Assembly: GCF_018141445.1 (NCBI RefSeq)
Contig: NZ_CP058649.1
Location: 3,677,001 to 3,741,000 of the forward strand
Direction: 5' to 3'
Length of the DNA stretch: 64,000 nt
From: Vallitalea pronyensis
Lineage (GTDB): Bacteria > Bacillota > Clostridia > Lachnospirales > Vallitaleaceae
Of the stretch, positions 59,607 through 64,000 are shown piece by piece. Numbering within the stretch: the stretch's first letter is position 1; each line of letters starts with the position of its first letter. The notes under the pieces were generated by a model. That model saw nothing but the letters and a program-made list of their open reading frames with translations. It did not search any database and was not told where the DNA came from. A program made the translations under genes and the position numbers.

Positions 59607-60749
59607 CTATTTTACAGCAAGAGAAGCATTGTAATCATCAACGATTTTACCAACTGTTTTGATGCGTTCAATATCACCTGTAGATGAAATTTCATCAGAA
59701 ATACCAAGAACCAGTTTATCCTTAAACAATTTGATAATTTCTTCTGTTTGTTGAATCAACTGTTCCTCTGGAAAAATATCATCAAATAAAACCGCTGCTA
59801 TTCCATCAACTAAGTAGATATCATCACCTAAGGCTTCTTTTACCTCTTCTATTGTCACATCCCCTTGTGGTTTAGGGGTTATGGCTTCAATACCATCTAA
59901 GCCACATGTTTTTGCATAAGGTAATAAGGCTTTCGTATCTCCATCCCAATGAGCGTATACAAAGTTTCCACCTGCATGGAGCTGCTCACATCGTTCAATA
60001 TAAGCTGGTTGTACATATTTTTCAAAATAATAAGGTGGCAAGGTACCACAATGTAAGTTATCGCCAAAGTTAATGATATTAATGGGTGATTGATTAATCA
60101 CGTCAATCATACGCTTATGATTATCCCCTAAAGCTTTAAAATATGTCTCAATCTCTTCTTGATAATCCATCAGACCATATACGGCTTTTTCAACGCCCAT
60201 TATATCGATGTATAGGTGTTGAACATTTACCCTTGGTATAAAGACAGTTGGTGCGCCAAGGTTTCCCCACTCTTTCATTGTCTTTTGAAAGTGCTCCTCA
60301 TTCCATCCCCACTCGCTATTTTCCGCAATATAGGTAAAAACTTTTATATCTTCTTTTGTCTCTGCCCACCACTTTTTTCTAAGTTCATGAGGACTGGATA
60401 TTGTTTTTTCTGTCACACATGTTACTTTACCTACAGGTGTTTCAATCACATGCTCTGTTAATAAATCACTTAATTGGTTCACATAGCGTTTTATGTTGGG
60501 TCCATCAATGGGATAAAAACATCCATTATACTCATATATCCTTGCTGAACACCCTAATTCTTTAAATATTTCTGGTTTTGTTTTACCTTCGTATGGCTCT
60601 GGTAATTTCTCACCTGCAAATTGTTTATCTGTTAACCAGCATTGAATACGTGGCTGCCAGATAACTTGCCCGTTAGCTCTGCCAAATACAACGTCTTCAT
60701 GTAGTTGAGCTAAATTTCTGTTGTTATGATCTGTTATTCTTCCTGCCAT
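59607..60749 (-). CDS. Uroporphyrinogen decarboxylase family protein
   Basis: 380 residues. URO-D-like barrel: VIWQPRIQCWLTD, INFGDNLHCGTLPPYYFEKY, NFVYAHWDGDTKALLPYAKT, CGLDGIEAITPKPQGDVTIE and LVLGISDEISSTG. The conserved His/Cys residues (NLHCG, HWDGD) fit zinc-dependent methyl transfer to corrinoids (MtaA/MtbA-like) better than haem synthesis, since no haem genes are near. No corrinoid protein gene is present in the window, so the assignment stays at family level. Divergent from an AraC-type regulator that probably controls it. ATG after AGGAGG. Confidence 0.85.
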   Translation of the reverse strand: MAGRITDHNNRNLAQLHEDVVFGRANGQVIWQPRIQCWLTDKQFAGEKLPEPYEGKTKPEIFKELGCSARIYEYNGCFYPIDGPNIKRYVNQLSDLLTEHVIETPVGKVTCVTEKTISSPHELRKKWWAETKEDIKVFTYIAENSEWGWNEEHFQKTMKEWGNLGAPTVFIPRVNVQHLYIDIMGVEKAVYGLMDYQEEIETYFKALGDNHKRMIDVINQSPINIINFGDNLHCGTLPPYYFEKYVQPAYIERCEQLHAGGNFVYAHWDGDTKALLPYAKTCGLDGIEAITPKPQGDVTIEEVKEALGDDIYLVDGIAAVLFDDIFPEEQLIQQTEEIIKLFKDKLVLGISDEISSTGDIERIKTVGKIVDDYNASLAVK

Positions 60750-60877
60750 AATAGCCTCCTAAACATATTTAATGTGTTATGACTATCATATCAGTTTGCA
60801 TGATATTTTTCTCATTGCATATTGATAATTATTATGTTATATTGATTTCACATAGTATTTTAAGAGGTGAGTGATTT

Positions 60878-61723
60878 ATGACATCTTTATTGAATTTAAA
60901 AGATTTCCTAAAACAAAATGAAGTATTTTATATTGCTAGGTCTTTATTTTATTCTGATATTATGAGCCCCCTCCATACACACGATTTTGCTGAAATTGTG
61001 TTTGTAGAAAAAGGCATTTTTGTACATGAAATAAACGGTGAAAAATATGAAATACCAAGTGGTTCCATTCAATTTATCTATCCTGAGGATGTTCATGGGT
61101 TTTCGGCCAAAAAAAATAAAGATGCAATCATCACCAACCTTGCCTTCTATTTTTCAAGACTTGATGATACCTGCAAACAATTCTTCTTAAAAAAACGCAT
61201 AGACAATCAACATAAAGCCCTGCCATATTTTCAGTCATATGATTACCAATGGACAAGCCTGTACACTAAATTATCTAAAATAAAACAATTGCCTCAAGCT
61301 ATGCAGCATTACGCTTTTCACAGCATTATTTACGATTATATTTATTTATACACCACCTCTTATGTAAACAGTCAACATCATACGATTATCCCTAGGTGGC
61401 TATATGGTGCTAAAAAAGAGATGGAAAAGCAAGAAAATCTTTTAGAAGGACTGCCTCGTTTTATAGAACTGTCCAAAAAATCCCAAGAACATCTAACCAG
61501 ACAAATGAAAAAGCACTATGGTTTAACACCCGTACAATGGATTAATCAGCTAAAATTAGAAAGGATGGAAACCTTATTACTTTCCACAAATATGGATATA
61601 TTGGATATCATTTATGAAGTGGGTTTTCATAATGTTTCCTACTGTTATGCTTTATTTAAAAAGAAAAATGCGTGTGCGCCAAAAGAGTTTAGAGAAAAGA
61701 ATAAAAGAATGTTTCATACATAA
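60878..61723 (+). CDS. AraC family transcriptional regulator
   Basis: 281 residues. An N-terminal cupin-like sensing domain (HTHDFAEIVFVEKGIFVHEI, IPSGSIQFIYPEDVHGF) is joined to a C-terminal double helix-turn-helix (LSKKSQEHLTRQMKKHYGLT, PVQWINQLKLERMETLL, DILDIIYEVGFHNVSYCYAL, FKKKNACAPKEFRE). ATG follows AAGAGGTGAG. Divergent from the URO-D-like gene with a 128-base shared promoter region; a sugar-type inducer is usual for this subgroup. Confidence 0.92.
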   Translation: MTSLLNLKDFLKQNEVFYIARSLFYSDIMSPLHTHDFAEIVFVEKGIFVHEINGEKYEIPSGSIQFIYPEDVHGFSAKKNKDAIITNLAFYFSRLDDTCKQFFLKKRIDNQHKALPYFQSYDYQWTSLYTKLSKIKQLPQAMQHYAFHSIIYDYIYLYTTSYVNSQHHTIIPRWLYGAKKEMEKQENLLEGLPRFIELSKKSQEHLTRQMKKHYGLTPVQWINQLKLERMETLLLSTNMDILDIIYEVGFHNVSYCYALFKKKNACAPKEFREKNKRMFHT

Positions 61724-61749
61724 TAAAATCTTTCCTACTAAAAAACAAC

Positions 61750-61780
61750 AGGCCTCATGACATTACTGTCACACAGGCCT
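61750..61780. terminator. Bidirectional terminator
   Basis: AGGCCT and AGGCCT outer arms with inner TGACA/TGTCA pairing around TTAC, followed by TTTT. It separates the convergent AraC and DUF2284 genes. Confidence 0.8.
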
Positions 61781-62317
61781 TTTAAGAATTAACCCAATAT
61801 TGGTTACCGTATTAGGTCCGTTGTTATAGTTCAACCCAGCATTCGTCACTGTGGAATTGACATCAATGCAATACCCGGAAACGGATGCAATTGCCTCATG
61901 GGGATATCTACAAGGTTCACCACTTGCAAAGGTACAGGTATCACAGATTTTACACCTGCCACCCCCAAGACACAAAAGCTCCTCCCTTGGTATATGGAGG
62001 GTAATGTCTTCAATCAATTCATCCAGCTTCCCTCTAAACAGACTAAAAGCTTTGTTCATGCCCTCAAGATCAAAAGAATCTTCAAGTTGGTAGACCATCA
62101 GCAATATGATACCATCTTTACAAGAGCGTAACCTGTTAATCACTTCCTCGTAGGTCCCTATACCAGGCGGGCACATCCAGTTCGTATTATAATTACCACA
62201 TTGATTACTTTTGCACAGATTTCTCAACGATGGTTCGGTTACAATAGCTTCTTGCTCTATTTCTCTAATGAACATATGCTTCTCTTTCTGTTCTTTTCCT
62301 TTCACATATTCTATCAT
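61769..62317 (-). CDS. DUF2284 metal-binding protein
   Basis: 182 residues. Cysteine clusters CKSNQCGNYNTNWMCPPGIG (about 35-54) and CLGGGRCKICDTCTFASGEPC (about 116-136) followed by RYPHEAIASVSGYCIDV match DUF2284, predicted to bind metal or an Fe-S cluster. Function unknown; often near methyltransferase or corrinoid-related genes. It starts 18 bases after the hydantoinase/oxoprolinase stop, so the two are co-transcribed. Its 3' end overlaps the terminator. Confidence 0.9.
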   Translation of the reverse strand: MIEYVKGKEQKEKHMFIREIEQEAIVTEPSLRNLCKSNQCGNYNTNWMCPPGIGTYEEVINRLRSCKDGIILLMVYQLEDSFDLEGMNKAFSLFRGKLDELIEDITLHIPREELLCLGGGRCKICDTCTFASGEPCRYPHEAIASVSGYCIDVNSTVTNAGLNYNNGPNTVTNIGLILKRPV

Positions 62318-62335
62318 AATTGGATGTCCTTTCTT

Positions 62336-64000
62336 TTACGCTATGCCATAGTGATGAAGGCTTGACTTGGCATAGACATTGATGACGGATTCTACTAATA
62401 ACCCAGGCGATTCATCTATGTCATCATCCTTTTCGTTGTTATCCTTTGACCCAGCAATAAGTAAATCATCCTTGTTGTAGGTGATATCGAACTTATGAGC
62501 CCCCCTTTTTCGTGCCTCTTCTTCTGCTGATTGGATGGCAAGTGAAAGGGCGTAACTTTCCGCTTCATCAAAGCCATCAAAATCCTTATTGTCATTCATC
62601 CCTATTACTTTGAAACACTTTGAGCCATGCATATCTTTGTATGGGACTATCTTGACATGTACATGTACAGAAATCTCACCCATGGCAGCACCTACTGCAT
62701 TGGCTGTCTGTGCATACTCAGGGCAAATGAACCTGGTGTTCAGACTTTTAGCCACCCTTGGAAGCAGTACACTGGCTGGTGCTCCTATACCAATGACCGG
62801 CAAATGTGAATCCATGTTTAAGGAAAATATGCCAGTTGGCTCCTGATAAGCATATCGCAAAAGTGTATCGTTTAACTCGAACTGAAGCTTCTGATGCTCA
62901 ACAAGAAAAGAGATAATGTTTTTATATATCTGATAACCCGTTTCATCCAATATCTTTTCTCCCAATGTATCCGAATCAAAATTATATTGTGCTGCAAACT
63001 GAGCAACTGCGTACCTTGATGCTTCACGATTCCACCTGGTGAAATCACCGTTAATATGCATGATATCTGTTGGTGTCAGACCACTTTTTTCCACTAGTCC
63101 ACTGCTCATTAAATCATACATGGTAAACGCATATCTGGACAAGCCCGTTTCTTCACAAATCATCCCCAAATCTTTTGGGGATTCATCCAGCACAGCAAGA
63201 ATCTTTCGATCATTGTTGCTGAGTTGACCTGTATATGCCTTAATATCTACATGATTTTTAATACGGTAGAAGGTACCAAGGCATTGGCTTCCCTTCCCTT
63301 CGGACTGCATAATTTCCTTCAACCGTTCTGTTACATATGGATACGCTTCAGCAAGGGCACAAAGGGGTGTGACTCTCCTTGGTCCAATTTCCAATTCACC
63401 ATGGGCGTTCACTTGAATTTCACTATCACCACCGATACCGACAGCCTTTAGGTTGACAGATGGTGTAGCAGTTTTATAATCGCCTACTGTGGCACCTTGG
63501 TCTGAAATCTTTACAGAACGGTTCTGAAGGATTGCGATGTCACTGGTTGTTCCACCAATATCAACAACAATGCCTTCATTTGCATCTGTCAGTGACAGAG
63601 CACCCCATATACTTGCAGCAGGACCTGAAAGCATTGTTTCAACCGGTTTATGTTTAGCATAATCCGAAGACATAACACCTGCATCACTACGGACGATGAC
63701 CAGTGGTGCATGAATTCCAAATGTGGCAAGCGCTTCTTCAACAGAATTAAGAAAAGCTTGAAACAATGGTGTTATCTGGCTGTTTATAAGACAACTGGCT
63801 GCCCTTCTCATGAAATTCAGCTTAGACGAAAGCTCATGACCACATATGACGGGCTTAGCTGTCACTGTTCTAATAATCTCTTTAGCTTTTAACTCCAGTG
63901 ACGGGTTCACCATCCCCCACATCTGAACAACAGCATATGCCTGTACATCACCATGATCCTCCATAAGCTGTTCTTTAAAACGATTCCAATCTGGTTCCTT
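62336..64000 (-). CDS. Hydantoinase/oxoprolinase family protein (5' end outside window)
   Basis: The frame stays open to the right window edge (KEPDWNRFKEQL precedes the first Met at 63964), so the N-terminus is missing; about 554 residues are present. ASKHA-type ATPase motifs: VIVRSDAGVMSSDYAKHKPV, LSGPAASIWGALSLTDANEG and IVVDIGGTTSDIAIL, plus AVGIGGDSEI. The family hydrolyses cyclic amides with ATP. Some members are found near corrinoid methyltransferase genes, which fits DUF2284 and the URO-D-like gene close by, but the substrate is unknown. Confidence 0.87.
   Translation of the reverse strand, partial: KEPDWNRFKEQLMEDHGDVQAYAVVQMWGMVNPSLELKAKEIIRTVTAKPVICGHELSSKLNFMRRAASCLINSQITPLFQAFLNSVEEALATFGIHAPLVIVRSDAGVMSSDYAKHKPVETMLSGPAASIWGALSLTDANEGIVVDIGGTTSDIAILQNRSVKISDQGATVGDYKTATPSVNLKAVGIGGDSEIQVNAHGELEIGPRRVTPLCALAEAYPYVTERLKEIMQSEGKGSQCLGTFYRIKNHVDIKAYTGQLSNNDRKILAVLDESPKDLGMICEETGLSRYAFTMYDLMSSGLVEKSGLTPTDIMHINGDFTRWNREASRYAVAQFAAQYNFDSDTLGEKILDETGYQIYKNIISFLVEHQKLQFELNDTLLRYAYQEPTGIFSLNMDSHLPVIGIGAPASVLLPRVAKSLNTRFICPEYAQTANAVGAAMGEISVHVHVKIVPYKDMHGSKCFKVIGMNDNKDFDGFDEAESYALSLAIQSAEEEARKRGAHKFDITYNKDDLLIAGSKDNNEKDDDIDESPGLLVESVINVYAKSSLHHYGIA

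Overview
The window is AT-rich DNA from a low-GC Gram-positive anaerobe of the class Clostridia. Evidence for this: strong AGGAGG ribosome binding sites, DUF4489 proteins, TRAP and Liv-type transporters, and clostridial gene families throughout. The overall flavour (secreted repeat proteins, GH31/GH38 enzymes, TRAP transport, many LacI/AraC regulators) resembles Lachnospirales such as Vallitalea, but the genus is an inference. Most genes are on the minus strand. No rRNA, tRNA, CRISPR array or insertion sequence was recognised.

Region 1 (1-7.2 kb) holds a partial PhzF-like gene, a divergent pair of DUF4489 proteins (three domains and one domain), a patatin-like phospholipase, a peptidase E homologue, a small DUF898 membrane protein, a secreted SH3 protein and a possible 24-residue peptide gene. 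Region 2 (7.2-14.1 kb) is a sugar-utilisation locus: GH31 glycosidase and a three-gene TRAP transporter, faced by a LacI-type regulator, with GTAA-N4-TTAC operator candidates between them.

Region 3 (14.1-32.8 kb) is an accessory region. Its core is three copies of a two-gene cassette, secreted SPRY-FN3 protein followed by secreted Kelch-FN3 protein. Both proteins end in the same short C-terminal domain, and each cassette has a near-identical upstream block and a downstream hairpin. The second SPRY gene is destroyed by an internal deletion and a frameshift. An RCC1-repeat protein with the same upstream block sits between copies two and three. Between and after the cassettes are fragments of a holin-like small gene, a duplicated piece of a cysteine-rich gene, a folded GC-rich island, a frameshifted secreted protein with a possible partner gene, and a large serine recombinase whose 3' end overlaps the start of the cysteine-rich gene.

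Region 4 (32.9-49.4 kb) looks like a sigma-54-controlled catabolic regulon. It has its own rpoN, a PAS/AAA+/Fis activator and three textbook -24/-12 promoters. These promoters drive (i) a SDR reductase plus thiolase, (ii) a Liv-type ABC transporter plus secreted lipase-like hydrolase, and (iii) an alpha/beta hydrolase followed by two KAS III-like proteins flanking a CoA-transferase. A plausible but unproven reading is uptake and breakdown of hydroxyacid esters or oligomers to acetyl-CoA.

Region 5 (49.7-64 kb) has a CGGC protein, serA-like and DUF1015 genes, a 48-residue cysteine-rich small protein, a large propeller/coiled-coil protein, a thioesterase, a GH38 gene with its LacI regulator and palindromic operators, and a uroporphyrinogen decarboxylase-like gene divergent from an AraC regulator. 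It ends with DUF2284 and hydantoinase/oxoprolinase genes, the last running off the window.
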